NCBI GenBank assembly: GCA_964648005.1
Contig: CAZYKR010000185.1
Coordinates: forward strand, 1 to 9,037
Direction of reading: 5' to 3'
From: JAGQTE01 sp964648005
Lineage (GTDB): Bacteria; Actinomycetota; Acidimicrobiia; Acidimicrobiales; Acidimicrobilacustridaceae
DNA length: 9,037 nt
The stretch's first letter is position 1. Each line of letters starts with the position of its first letter. The notes below the pieces were generated by a model. The model did not search any database and was not told the origin of the DNA. It saw only the letters and a program-made list of their open reading frames with translations. The position numbers and the translations under genes were made by a program. This document shows positions 1 through 6,131 of this stretch, piece by piece.

Positions 1-1
1 A

Positions 2-1222
2 GAAGGTGGTTCCGGCGCCGCGCCGGCAACGAGCACGGCCCAGACAGCGACGGCGCAGCGCGTCGCCGCGGATGCCCAGGCGTCCGACGAACCGGACGCC
101 GATGAGCTGACGCCGCTGCTGGTGTCGCACCTCGGCGCGCCGATCCCGTTCACCGGGTCCGACGGCCTCGTCCACCTGGTGTACGAGCTCGAGATACTCA
201 ACGCCGGGCCGCGCGACGCGACGCTGCACCAGATCGCCACCGTCGACGCTTCCGGAGCGGTGTTGCAGACCATCGACGGCGACCAGGTCGTGGAGCGCAC
301 CGTGCCCGTCGGCCCGCTGTTGACCCAGCCCGAACCGGTGACGGACATCGCCGCAGGCGCGACTGCGGTCGTCCTCATGGATGACACCTACGCCACGGTC
401 GACGAGGTACCCGACCGCTTTGGCCACCAAATCTCGGCCACGTTCGCGGCGCCGTCGGACGGCTCGCATCCGTTCGCCAGCCAGTATCCCGACGAGCTGA
501 CCCTCGTGACCGACCTGATGGCGCCCGGTGACGGGCAGCCTGTCGTGATCGGACCCCCACTCGCCGGCGACGGTTGGCTGGCAATGAACGGCTGCTGCTC
601 GTTGTCGAGCCACCGCGGCGCCATGCTGCCGCTGGCCGGGCGACTGAACGCGTCCGAGCGGTTCGCAATCGACTGGGTCCGGATCAACCCCGAACTCGCG
701 CCAGACGACCTCGGCGACGACCTGCTGCCCACCTTCGCCGGCGACCCGACGCAGAACACGTCGTACCTCGCCTACGACCAGCCGCTGTTGGCGGTCGCCG
801 ACGGCACGGTCGTGGCAGTGGTCGACGACATGCCCGACGCCACGCCGCAGGCGCTCACGGAAGGCCTCACCGTGGAACAGCTTGGGGGCAACTACGTCAT
901 TCTCGACATCGGCGACGGTCTCTACGCCTTCTACGCCCATGTCAAGCAAGGTTCGTTCAGCGTGTCGGTCGGCGACCGGGTGACGAGAGGGCAGGAGATC
1001 GGACGGCTCGGCAACACCGGCAACTCTTCCGAGGCACACCTGCACTTCCACGTCTCGCGCGCTCCCGTGCCGCTCGCGTCCACGCAGTGGCCGTACGAGA
1101 TCGAGGCGTTCACCGTGACGGGCACCCTTGGCGGCGACCGCACGACCGCACCGTCCCCCGCCGACGGCCCCCACGAGCGAGCGATGCCCTTGGCGCTCGA
1201 CGTCGTCGACTTCGGCAGTTGA
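2..1222 (+). CDS. M23-family (LytM/peptidase_M23) metallopeptidase, exported, 5' partial
   Basis: The frame is open from the first bases of the window, so the true start lies upstream. The first visible residues (EGGSGAAPATSTAQTATAQ) form a low-complexity Gly/Ser/Ala/Thr linker of the kind that follows a signal peptide or lipobox. A beta-rich domain follows (codons at about 122-530), then the zinc peptidase domain. Candidate metal ligands are the His at 611-613 (SSHRG), the Asp at 671-673 (FAIDWV) and the HLHFH motif at 1037-1051; another conserved His is in FYAHVK. The segment VSVGDRVTRGQEIGRLGNTGNS is the typical M23 core. M23 enzymes cut peptidoglycan cross-bridges or act as inactive LytM activators; because the ligands are present I infer an active enzyme outside the membrane. 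The substrate is unknown. An internal GTG at 122 is not needed as a start, because coding continues upstream. Confidence 0.9.
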   Translation, partial: EGGSGAAPATSTAQTATAQRVAADAQASDEPDADELTPLLVSHLGAPIPFTGSDGLVHLVYELEILNAGPRDATLHQIATVDASGAVLQTIDGDQVVERTVPVGPLLTQPEPVTDIAAGATAVVLMDDTYATVDEVPDRFGHQISATFAAPSDGSHPFASQYPDELTLVTDLMAPGDGQPVVIGPPLAGDGWLAMNGCCSLSSHRGAMLPLAGRLNASERFAIDWVRINPELAPDDLGDDLLPTFAGDPTQNTSYLAYDQPLLAVADGTVVAVVDDMPDATPQALTEGLTVEQLGGNYVILDIGDGLYAFYAHVKQGSFSVSVGDRVTRGQEIGRLGNTGNSSEAHLHFHVSRAPVPLASTQWPYEIEAFTVTGTLGGDRTTAPSPADGPHERAMPLALDVVDFGS

Positions 1223-1237
1223 CGGCGCCAAAACGGT

Positions 1238-1265
1238 GAGTGGCCTGCATCGCTGCAGGCCACTC
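1238..1265. terminator. Bidirectional hairpin terminator between M23 gene and tRNA-Cys
   Basis: A perfect 12-bp inverted repeat (GAGTGGCCTGCA, loop TCGC, TGCAGGCCACTC) lies between two convergent genes. Read on the minus strand, the stem is followed by ACCG and then TTTT (1233-1230), which suits termination of the tRNA transcript. On the plus strand there is no T run, but GC-rich hairpins without a U-tract are common at actinobacterial gene ends. It probably serves both genes. Confidence 0.75.
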
Positions 1266-1271
1266 GGTCAG

Positions 1272-1343
1272 AGGCGGCGGTGAGAATCGAACTCACGTCT
1301 AGGGCTTTGCAGGCCCCTGCCTGGGCCACTCGGCTACGCCGCC
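1272..1343 (-). tRNA. tRNA-Cys (anticodon GCA)
   Basis: The reverse complement folds as a full 72-nt cloverleaf. The acceptor stem is GGCGGCG/CGCCGCC with discriminator U at 1272, the identity base of tRNA-Cys. The D-arm closes on GCC/GGC. The anticodon stem is GGGGC/GCCCT with one G-U pair and loop CTGCAAA, so the anticodon GCA lies at 1310-1308. The variable loop is four bases, and the T-arm is GTGAG-TTCGATT-CTCAC. The CCA end is not encoded (CTG follows), so it must be added by the CCA-adding enzyme. The gene runs convergent to the M23 peptidase and divergent from the hydrolase. Confidence 0.97.
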
Positions 1344-1396
1344 GTCGGAACGGCCACGATAGCGTCCGACCGCGCCGGGGCCGGAACCGTTCCGAC
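1344..1396. promoter_or_regulatory. Divergent promoter region with CGGAAC inverted repeats
   Basis: A perfect 10-bp inverted repeat (GTCGGAACGG at 1344-1353, CCGTTCCGAC at 1387-1396) spans the gap between tRNA-Cys and the hydrolase. The right arm is part of a second palindrome, CGGAAC-C-GTTCCG, at 1382-1394. Between the arms lie two overlapping candidate -10 hexamers: TATCGT on the minus strand (1361-1356, towards the tRNA) and TAGCGT on the plus strand (1360-1365, towards the hydrolase). No convincing -35 box is visible. The repeats could be an operator, but no regulator can be named. Confidence 0.4.
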
Positions 1397-1417
1397 CGCC
1401 CGCAACGGAGCCGCCGC

Positions 1418-2104
1418 ATGGCACGCGACGCCGCACCGCTCGACGCGCTCGACGCCATCGACCTGCAGGAGGTGCGCGTCGGTCCCGACCTGCGCCACCT
1501 CGAGCTGTACACCATGCGCGGCCTGCTCACGGTGGTCTGGCATGGCGACGAGGACGCCGAGGACGTGGTGCTGGCCTTCGGCGGAGCCATGGGTGGCGTG
1601 CTCGGCCCGGCGAATGGCCTCTACCACGACCTCGGCGAGCGTCTGTGGGCGGAGCACGCCATCGCCACGATGCGCGTCGGCTACCGCCGCCCGAACGACC
1701 TCGACCGCTGCACCCACGACGTGCTCGCCGCCGCCGACCTCGCCGGCCGCAAGGGGGCGCAACGGTTCGTCACGATGGGACACAGCTTCGGCGGTGCCGT
1801 GGCCGTGCGCGCCGGGATCGCGCTGCACCGCCACGTCGCCGGGGTGGTCACCCTGTCCACGCAGTCGGCCGGCTGCGAGCAGGCGGAGCTGCTCGGCGAC
1901 ACGCCGCTGCTGCTGGTGCACGGTGAGCGGGACGAGCTGCTGCCGCCGTTCGTGTCCGAGACGGTGCGCATGATCGCCGGGCACGGCGAGCTGGTGCTGC
2001 TGCCCGACGACGGCCATCTGCTCGACCACTCCCCCGACCGCCTGCGTGCGCTGCTCGCCCAGTGGATCCCGGAGCAGTTCGCAGCTCCCGCCACGCCCGC
2101 CTGA
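1418..2104 (+). CDS. Small alpha/beta hydrolase (serine hydrolase, dienelactone-hydrolase/esterase-like)
   Basis: This is a 228-aa cytoplasmic protein with no signal peptide or membrane segment. It shows the alpha/beta-hydrolase order: a central strand (DVVLAFGGAMGG, about 49-60), the nucleophile elbow GHSFGG with Ser123, a late strand followed by GERDELLP with acid Asp172, and DDGHLL with His200. The complete triad suggests an active esterase, thioesterase or lipase-like enzyme; the substrate cannot be told from sequence. ATG 1418 is chosen because GGAG lies 7 nt upstream (1407-1410) and because the longer open frame from 1280 would run through the tRNA gene and encode an Arg-rich run unlike a protein N-terminus. 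The gene is alone on its strand between the tRNA and the copper lipoprotein, whose start lies 95 nt beyond its stop. Confidence 0.88.
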   Translation: MARDAAPLDALDAIDLQEVRVGPDLRHLELYTMRGLLTVVWHGDEDAEDVVLAFGGAMGGVLGPANGLYHDLGERLWAEHAIATMRVGYRRPNDLDRCTHDVLAAADLAGRKGAQRFVTMGHSFGGAVAVRAGIALHRHVAGVVTLSTQSAGCEQAELLGDTPLLLVHGERDELLPPFVSETVRMIAGHGELVLLPDDGHLLDHSPDRLRALLAQWIPEQFAAPATPA

Positions 2105-2186
2105 CCGGACGAGCGCCAGCAGGAGCGCCACCGGGCATCACGGTCGGTGCATGTACGACCACACGCCAACGAGACCGGCGACCGCC

Positions 2187-2192
2187 TACCCT
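2187..2192 (+). promoter_or_regulatory. Candidate -10 box (TACCCT), leaderless start of copper lipoprotein
   Basis: TACCCT fits TANNNT and lies exactly 7 nt before ATG 2200. No Shine-Dalgarno run precedes that ATG, so the mRNA probably starts at the start codon. Confidence 0.55.
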
Positions 2193-2199
2193 GCGACGC

Positions 2200-3855
2200 A
2201 TGACACACCGACCGGCCCTCCTTCGCGCGCTCATCGGTCTGGTGGCCGTGGCCGTCCTGGCCGGCGCCTGCGCGGCGTCGACGACGGAGGCAACGAGCGA
2301 CAGCACCGCCGCTACGACCGGCTCATCGAGCGGATCGACGTCGGCTGCCGGCGACGGCGTGGTGACGACCTACGACGGCCCCGGCGCACCGAGCGCCGTG
2401 AACGCCGGCTACCCGGTCGAGGACGAGGGATGGGCACTCGACCTGCCAGGCGTGCAGAAGCTCGAGTTCAAGTACGGCCCGATCACCGTGCACCCGGGGC
2501 AGAACTCCATCGAGTTCTCGGGCAACGACGTCCCCCGGCCGGACTTCGACGGCTGGCTGGTGGGCATCAAGCCCGACCTCGAGCGCGCCGACGGCACCGT
2601 GCCGCCGGTCGATGAGCTGCACCTGCACCACGGCGTGTGGCTGAACCTCTCCCGCAGCGATGCGACCACGCCCCGACTGCCCGAGCGCATCTTCGCCGCC
2701 GGCGAGGAGAAGACGTTCCTGCGCTCGCCTCCGGGCTTCGGCTACCGCTACGACGCCGACGACAACCTGCTCATCAACTACATGCTGCACAACCTGTGGC
2801 CCACCGAGGAGCAGGCGTACATCACCTACACCTTCTGGCTGATCCCGGCCGATCATCCCTCGGCCGAGGGCATCCGCGAGGCGCGACCCATCTGGATGGA
2901 CGTCGTCAACGGCTCGGTGTATCCCGTCTTCGATGTGCTGAAGGGCTCCGCCGACGACGGCACCTTCACTTACCCCGACGACGTGCCCGACGCCTACCGG
3001 GGCGAGCCGCTCAACGAGTGGACCGTCGACCGCGACAGCGTGATCATCGGCACCGGTGGTCACCTGCACCCGGGTGGGCTCACGGTCGACCTCGACGTCC
3101 GGCGCGACGGCGTCGAGGCGACGAACCCCGCTGTCGAGGACGATCAGGTCGAGATCTTCTCGTCGATCGCCGAGTACTACGAGCCGGCAGGTGCCGTGTC
3201 GTGGGACGTGTCGATGACCGTGGCGCCGCCCGAGTACCGGGTGGCGGTCAAGAAGGGCGACGTGCTGTCGCTGTCGACCACCTACGACAGCGACCGGGCG
3301 TCGTGGTACGAGTCGATGGGCATCATGGTGCTGTTCATGGTCGACGGCACCGACGGCATCGACCCGTTCCAGGAGCCGGTCGAGTATCGCAAGGTGCTCT
3401 CGCACGGCCACCTCGCCGAGAACGACAACCACGGCGGCCAGACGGTCGAGTACCCGGACAGCGCCACCAAGGCGGCGTCGGCCCCCACCGACCAGGTCCG
3501 CATCGTCGACTGGGTGTACTCGCCCGGCGACATGGCGCTCGACGAGACGGTCCCGGTCGTGGCCCCGGGCGAGCCGCTCGAGTTCTTCAACGAGGACGAC
3601 AAGGCCCAACCTCCGGGCCTCTGGCACACGGTCACCGCCTGCAAGGCGCCGTGCGACCGCGACACCGGCGTGGCCTACCCGCTGGCCGACGCCGACATCG
3701 TGTTCGACTCCGGCGAGCTCGGCACCGGCGGCGCCCCCACCGCCGACCGCAACGACTGGACCATTCCGACCGACCTGCCCGAAGGCACCTACACCTACTT
3801 CTGTCGCATCCACCCCTTCATGCGCGGCGCCTTCCGCGTCGACGATGGGTCGTGA
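2200..3855 (+). CDS. Predicted copper lipoprotein: PHM-like (copper monooxygenase/SURNod19-like) region plus C-terminal cupredoxin
   Basis: This 551-aa protein begins with a lipoprotein signal peptide (charged start, hydrophobic 8-22, AGAC with Cys24) and a Ser/Thr-rich linker (about 26-52), so it should be anchored outside the membrane. Residues about 55-420 hold candidate ligands in the order known from peptidylglycine monooxygenase (PHM): HLHHG (His143/144), MLHN (His197), GGHLHPGG (His288, His290) and a Met-rich strand ESMGIMVLFM (Met373). This match is from memory, not from an alignment; the plant SURNod19 family is an alternative relative. Residues about 430-549 are a cupredoxin: His476 (LWHTV), Cys535, His538 and Met541 in CRIHPFM, an amicyanin-type short copper loop. 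I infer a type 2 copper centre fed by an attached type 1 copper domain. The substrate is unknown. ATG 2200 is chosen from the signal peptide and the -10 box; the frame is open back to 2062 without coding character. Confidence 0.75.
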   Translation: MTHRPALLRALIGLVAVAVLAGACAASTTEATSDSTAATTGSSSGSTSAAGDGVVTTYDGPGAPSAVNAGYPVEDEGWALDLPGVQKLEFKYGPITVHPGQNSIEFSGNDVPRPDFDGWLVGIKPDLERADGTVPPVDELHLHHGVWLNLSRSDATTPRLPERIFAAGEEKTFLRSPPGFGYRYDADDNLLINYMLHNLWPTEEQAYITYTFWLIPADHPSAEGIREARPIWMDVVNGSVYPVFDVLKGSADDGTFTYPDDVPDAYRGEPLNEWTVDRDSVIIGTGGHLHPGGLTVDLDVRRDGVEATNPAVEDDQVEIFSSIAEYYEPAGAVSWDVSMTVAPPEYRVAVKKGDVLSLSTTYDSDRASWYESMGIMVLFMVDGTDGIDPFQEPVEYRKVLSHGHLAENDNHGGQTVEYPDSATKAASAPTDQVRIVDWVYSPGDMALDETVPVVAPGEPLEFFNEDDKAQPPGLWHTVTACKAPCDRDTGVAYPLADADIVFDSGELGTGGAPTADRNDWTIPTDLPEGTYTYFCRIHPFMRGAFRVDDGS

Positions 3856-3937
3856 CCCGCCGTGGGCAACCCAGACGGAGTCGGGGCTCCAGCACCAACG
3901 CCGAGAAACCGGCCCGGGTCGGCGTGCGGGTGGCCTC

Positions 3938-3943
3938 TACACT
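3938..3943 (+). promoter_or_regulatory. Candidate -10 box (TACACT), leaderless start of vapB-like gene
   Basis: TACACT fits TANNNT and lies exactly 7 nt before ATG 3951. No ribosome-binding sequence is visible in the intervening TGGGACC, so leaderless translation is likely. Confidence 0.55.
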
Positions 3944-3950
3944 TGGGACC

Positions 3951-4187
3951 ATGTCCGTGACCGTCGATCTGCCACCGGATGCGCTGCGCCGCCTCGAAGC
4001 CGAAGCCGCGCGCCGCGGTGTCGGAATCGACGTCGTGATCGCGGAGCTCGTCGACACGCTTCCTGCTGCCGTGTCGACGAAGGGACCGCGTCGGAGTCTT
4101 GCGATCGCTGGTGTCGGCGCGTCCGGCGGGGAGCGCTCCGCCCGTGACGCGGATGAGATGCTCGCAGAGGGCTTCGGGCGCGACTGA
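3951..4187 (+). CDS. vapB: VapB-like antitoxin
   Basis: This is a 78-aa protein. Its N-terminus (SVTVDLPPDALRRLEAEA, then RRGVGIDVVIAELV) has the strand-helix-helix form of a DNA-binding antitoxin head, probably ribbon-helix-helix. The tail (DADEMLAEGFGRD) has the acidic then GFGRD ending that I recall from actinobacterial VapB antitoxins, and it should wrap around the toxin. The VapC-like toxin gene starts 6 nt after its stop, the classic antitoxin-first arrangement, so the pair should be co-transcribed and autoregulated by the complex. The start is fixed by the -10 box. The frame is also open far upstream through the copper lipoprotein gene, but that part is a shadow of the lipoprotein. Confidence 0.82.
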   Translation: MSVTVDLPPDALRRLEAEAARRGVGIDVVIAELVDTLPAAVSTKGPRRSLAIAGVGASGGERSARDADEMLAEGFGRD

Positions 4188-4193
4188 CCGGTC

Positions 4194-4604
4194 GTGCTGA
4201 TCGTCGACACCGGCCCGCTGGTCGCTACCGCGGACCGAGACGACCGCGACCACGCCGACTGCGCCGCGCTGCTCAACCTCGAAGCCAACGAGCTGGTCAC
4301 CACCGGCCTGGTGATCGCTGAGGCAGCGTTCCTGATCGCCCGACAGGTCGGCCACGCCGGGGAAGCAGCCCTCGTCGCTGACATCGATGAAGGTCGCCTC
4401 GTCGTGGAGCCGTTGACCGGTATCGACTGGACCCGCATCCGTGAGCTCGTGGACACCTACGCGGATCTCGGCCTCGGCGTGACCGACGCGTCGCTCATCG
4501 CGCTGGCTGAGCGGTTCGGCGCCGTCGAGATCGCAACGCTCGACCACCGCCACTTCCGGGTCGTGCGGCCAGCGCACTGCGACGCCTTCGAGCTCGTCCC
4601 CTAA
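4194..4604 (+). CDS. vapC: VapC-like PIN-domain ribonuclease toxin
   Basis: This 136-aa protein is the usual length for VapC. The PIN-domain acidic residues are in place: Asp5 in LIVDTGPLVA, Glu43 in VIAEAAFLI, Asp98 in VTDASLIALAERFG, and Asp117 in ATLDHRHFRVV. They bind Mg or Mn and cleave RNA (tRNA or rRNA in characterised members); the target here is unknown. Translation starts at GTG 4194 just after the antitoxin stop. There is no strong ribosome-binding sequence of its own (CCGGTC lies between), which suggests coupling to the antitoxin and so less toxin than antitoxin. No catalytic residue appears lost, so the module may be active. Confidence 0.92.
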   Translation: MLIVDTGPLVATADRDDRDHADCAALLNLEANELVTTGLVIAEAAFLIARQVGHAGEAALVADIDEGRLVVEPLTGIDWTRIRELVDTYADLGLGVTDASLIALAERFGAVEIATLDHRHFRVVRPAHCDAFELVP

Positions 4605-4770
4605 GCCGGCGCTATGCCCGACGCCGACGACGCCCTGATGGGACACTAGTGCGACGGTCGACATCGAGCGGGCTCGAGTGGGACACTGATAGCCGTGAAC
4701 GCTCGACGACTGTCGAGCCCACAAGCCCGGAGATCTGCGTCCCGTCGGGCCGGGCGGGCGGGAGGTTCGG
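4605..4770. repeat. Repeat-bearing intergenic stretch between vapC and the orphan lipoprotein
   Basis: I see no gene here, but there is structure. TGGGACACT occurs twice, at 4639-4647 and 4679-4687, exactly 40 bp apart. GGGCTCGA (4670-4677) is inverted as TCGAGCCC (4713-4720). GCTCGAC-GACT-GTCGAGC (4701-4718) is a perfect 7-bp hairpin that could end the vapBC transcript. The stretch could be a remnant of a mobile-element end or a recombination scar, but no transposase or target duplication is visible. Confidence 0.5.
4761..4765 (+). promoter_or_regulatory. Ribosome-binding site of the orphan lipoprotein
   Basis: GGAGG lies 5 nt before ATG 4771. It supports that start and contrasts with the leaderless-looking neighbours. 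Confidence 0.7.
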
Positions 4771-5493
4771 ATGGTGGTCAGCTCGACGCGGGTCCTAGCG
4801 TGTCTGTACGCCTCCTTGGTGGTTTTGGGCGTCTCGTGCGGGTCGACTTCGCCAGGTGACCTTGATGAATTGCCAGCCGCTGAACCGGCACGTGAACCTG
4901 ATGGAAGCCGGCTCGATGATTGCCAATTGATGAACGGCGAATCGTTCGGTGGCCTGCATGCGCTGGAGCATCTGCCAGCAGAGACCCGGCTCGAAAGCGC
5001 GATTCGCGCGTTTCATGTTCAGATCATCCCCATCTCGGAGGAGGAGGTCCTTGCGGGTCGGAGGTGCGTAGGCACGTATACGAGCTATGAGGTGTTGCGT
5101 CAGCCGGTCGAAGCCGGAGAGTGGATCCAGTCTGATGACCTTCAGGCCATTGGCGAATCTGCCGTGGGTACGACGGCGACCGTTGTCGACCCCGCCGTCT
5201 GTCTGACGCTTCAGGAGTACGTCGACACGCGACCGATTGATCCGCCAGCGGCGCTCGAGCTCTTGGCAGGCATCCGCGACAGGTCGCCTCAAGCCCTCCG
5301 CGCCAGCATCGAGATCGAGCTCCAGGTGCTCCTGCTCCTCGTGAACGGCTCGGCATCGGGCGACATCGTGGAGACCGACGCGCAGGGCAATCAGGTCATC
5401 GTCCAAGCGGGATCCATACCAACTCAAGCCGCGCAGATCGATGCCTCACACACCATCAGCAACTTCGTCGCCTCCGAGTGCTTGACCGAGTAG
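4771..5493 (+). CDS. Lipoprotein of unknown function
   Basis: This 240-aa protein has a lipoprotein signal peptide: Arg7, hydrophobic 8-21, and LGVSC with Cys23. A Pro/Glu-rich linker (about 28-48) leads to a domain with three further cysteines (Cys51, Cys99, Cys144) before Cys237, which could form disulfides outside the membrane. The segment 104-128 (SYEVLRQPVEAGEWIQSDDL) faintly resembles the turn of SAF domains (paG-x-L-x-x-x-DL), but this is too weak for a call. Residues 160-195 look helical and hydrophobic. I do not recognise the family. Codon use is looser than in the neighbours, with many A/T third positions in the first half (for example GATGAATTG and TTTCATGTT), which suggests recent acquisition. 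It lies between two toxin-antitoxin modules. Confidence 0.75.
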   Translation: MVVSSTRVLACLYASLVVLGVSCGSTSPGDLDELPAAEPAREPDGSRLDDCQLMNGESFGGLHALEHLPAETRLESAIRAFHVQIIPISEEEVLAGRRCVGTYTSYEVLRQPVEAGEWIQSDDLQAIGESAVGTTATVVDPAVCLTLQEYVDTRPIDPPAALELLAGIRDRSPQALRASIEIELQVLLLLVNGSASGDIVETDAQGNQVIVQAGSIPTQAAQIDASHTISNFVASECLTE

Positions 5494-5530
5494 TACCTGA
5501 GTAGCATGGACTTTCCTACTTAGGTAGCAT
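5494..5530 (+). promoter_or_regulatory. Operator/promoter of mazE-like gene: imperfect 14-bp direct repeat with TAC-N4-GTA palindromes
   Basis: TACCTGAGTAGCAT (5494-5507) and TACTTAGGTAGCAT (5517-5530) match at 11 of 14 positions and start 23 bp apart, about two helical turns. Each contains a TAC-N4-GTA partial palindrome, a plausible binding site for the ribbon-helix-helix antitoxin encoded just downstream. The last six bases, TAGCAT (5525-5530), fit TANNNT and lie 7 nt before ATG 5538, so the second copy would overlap the -10 box of a leaderless promoter. The arrangement suits autorepression by MazE/MazF. Confidence 0.5.
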
Positions 5531-5537
5531 CGTCGGC

Positions 5538-5753
5538 ATGAAGTTGAGCGTGAGCATTCCCGACGAGGATCTGGAGTTCATCGATCGCTACGCAGCCGAG
5601 CACGGCGTCGGGTCGCGTTCGGGCGTTGTGCACCGGGCCGTGCGGCTGCTTCGAGCGAGCGCGCTGGGCGACGACTACTCGGCGGCATGGGACGAATGGG
5701 CCCAGTCCGATGCCGAAGCCTGGGAGACAACCTCAGCTGACGGGCTCCGCTGA
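5538..5753 (+). CDS. mazE: MazE-like ribbon-helix-helix antitoxin (MazE9 type)
   Basis: This is a 71-aa protein. MKLSVSIPDEDLEFIDRYA followed by GVGSRSGVVHRAVRLLR is a complete ribbon-helix-helix head: a DNA-reading strand, two helices and the basic second helix. The tail DDYSAAWDEWAQSDAEAWE is acidic and Trp-rich and should bind the toxin. From memory it matches Mycobacterium tuberculosis MazE9 along its length, including the DDY-AW-EW spacing. Its stop overlaps the toxin start by one base (TGATG), so the two are translationally coupled. It probably represses its own promoter through the repeats just upstream. Confidence 0.9.
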   Translation: MKLSVSIPDEDLEFIDRYAAEHGVGSRSGVVHRAVRLLRASALGDDYSAAWDEWAQSDAEAWETTSADGLR

Positions 5754-6100
5754 TGCGGCGCGGTGATGTGGTGTGGGTTGATCTCGACCCGGCGCGGAGC
5801 TCCGAGGCCAACAAGCGCCGGCCCGCCGTCATCGTGAGCAACGACGGCGCGAACCGGGTCGCCGAGCAGCTCGGCCGAGGCGTCATCACCGTCGTACCGG
5901 TGACCACGAACACGGCTCGGGTCTTCCCGTTCCAGGTGTTGCTCCCCGCGCGTCGGTGCCAGCTGCCTCGGACGTCGAAAGCCCAAGCCGAGCAGATTCG
6001 CTCGATCGCGATCGACCGGGTCGGCGCCGTCGCTGGACGACTCCCACCCGACATCCTCGACCAGCTCGACGCTGCCATCCGCCTGCACCTCGAGCACTGA
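5753..6100 (+). CDS. mazF: MazF-type endoribonuclease toxin (MazF9-like)
   Basis: This 115-aa protein is a full-length PemK/MazF fold: RRGDVVWVDLDPARSSEANK, RRPAVIVSND, GVITVVPVTTN, FPFQVLLP, KAQAEQIRSIA and the C-terminal helix DILDQLDAAIRLHLEH. The catalytic Arg (Arg23 in KRRPAVIV) and Thr (PVTTN, 49-53) are present, so it should be able to cleave RNA at a short sequence motif. The motif cannot be predicted. From memory the closest relative is M. tuberculosis MazF9 (Rv2801c). It is coupled to the antitoxin by the TGATG overlap and ends convergent to the carbonic anhydrase gene, 31 nt away. Confidence 0.95.
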   Translation: MRRGDVVWVDLDPARSSEANKRRPAVIVSNDGANRVAEQLGRGVITVVPVTTNTARVFPFQVLLPARRCQLPRTSKAQAEQIRSIAIDRVGAVAGRLPPDILDQLDAAIRLHLEH

Positions 6101-6121
6101 GCGGCGGCACGGCACGCCGCC
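6101..6121. terminator. Possible bidirectional hairpin between mazF and carbonic anhydrase gene
   Basis: GCGGCG (6101-6106) pairs with CGCCGC (6115-6120), or in a shifted register GGCGGC (6103-6108) pairs with GCCGCC (6116-6121). It sits directly after the mazF stop and between two convergent genes. There is no T run on either side, so this is a weak call. Confidence 0.35.
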
Positions 6122-6131
6122 AGGCAGCCGG

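Noticed and set aside
1280..1417. An N-terminal extension of the hydrolase from ATG 1280
   Set aside because: It would translate the antisense of tRNA-Cys and an Arg-rich stretch, and there is a good ribosome-binding site and ATG at 1418.
2142..2160. Possible hairpin GGTCG...CGACC after the hydrolase
   Set aside because: Only five base pairs with a nine-base loop and no T run; expected by chance in GC-rich DNA.
2323..3813. A 496-codon open frame on the minus strand opposite the copper lipoprotein
   Set aside because: Its translation is Val/Asp/Gly/Arg-rich with no domain, and it mirrors the third-codon GC bias of the real gene on the plus strand.
2637..4187. A 516-codon plus-strand frame joining part of the lipoprotein region to the vapB-like gene
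   Set aside because: Everything before 3951 is an Arg-rich out-of-frame shadow of the lipoprotein; only the last 78 codons are the antitoxin.
3795..4724. A 309-codon minus-strand frame opposite vapBC
   Set aside because: vapB and vapC on the plus strand explain the region; the reverse frame shows no recognisable domain.
4694..4770. Search for a promoter of the orphan lipoprotein
   Set aside because: TAGCCG and similar hexamers do not fit TANNNT and no -35 box stands out, so no promoter is called.
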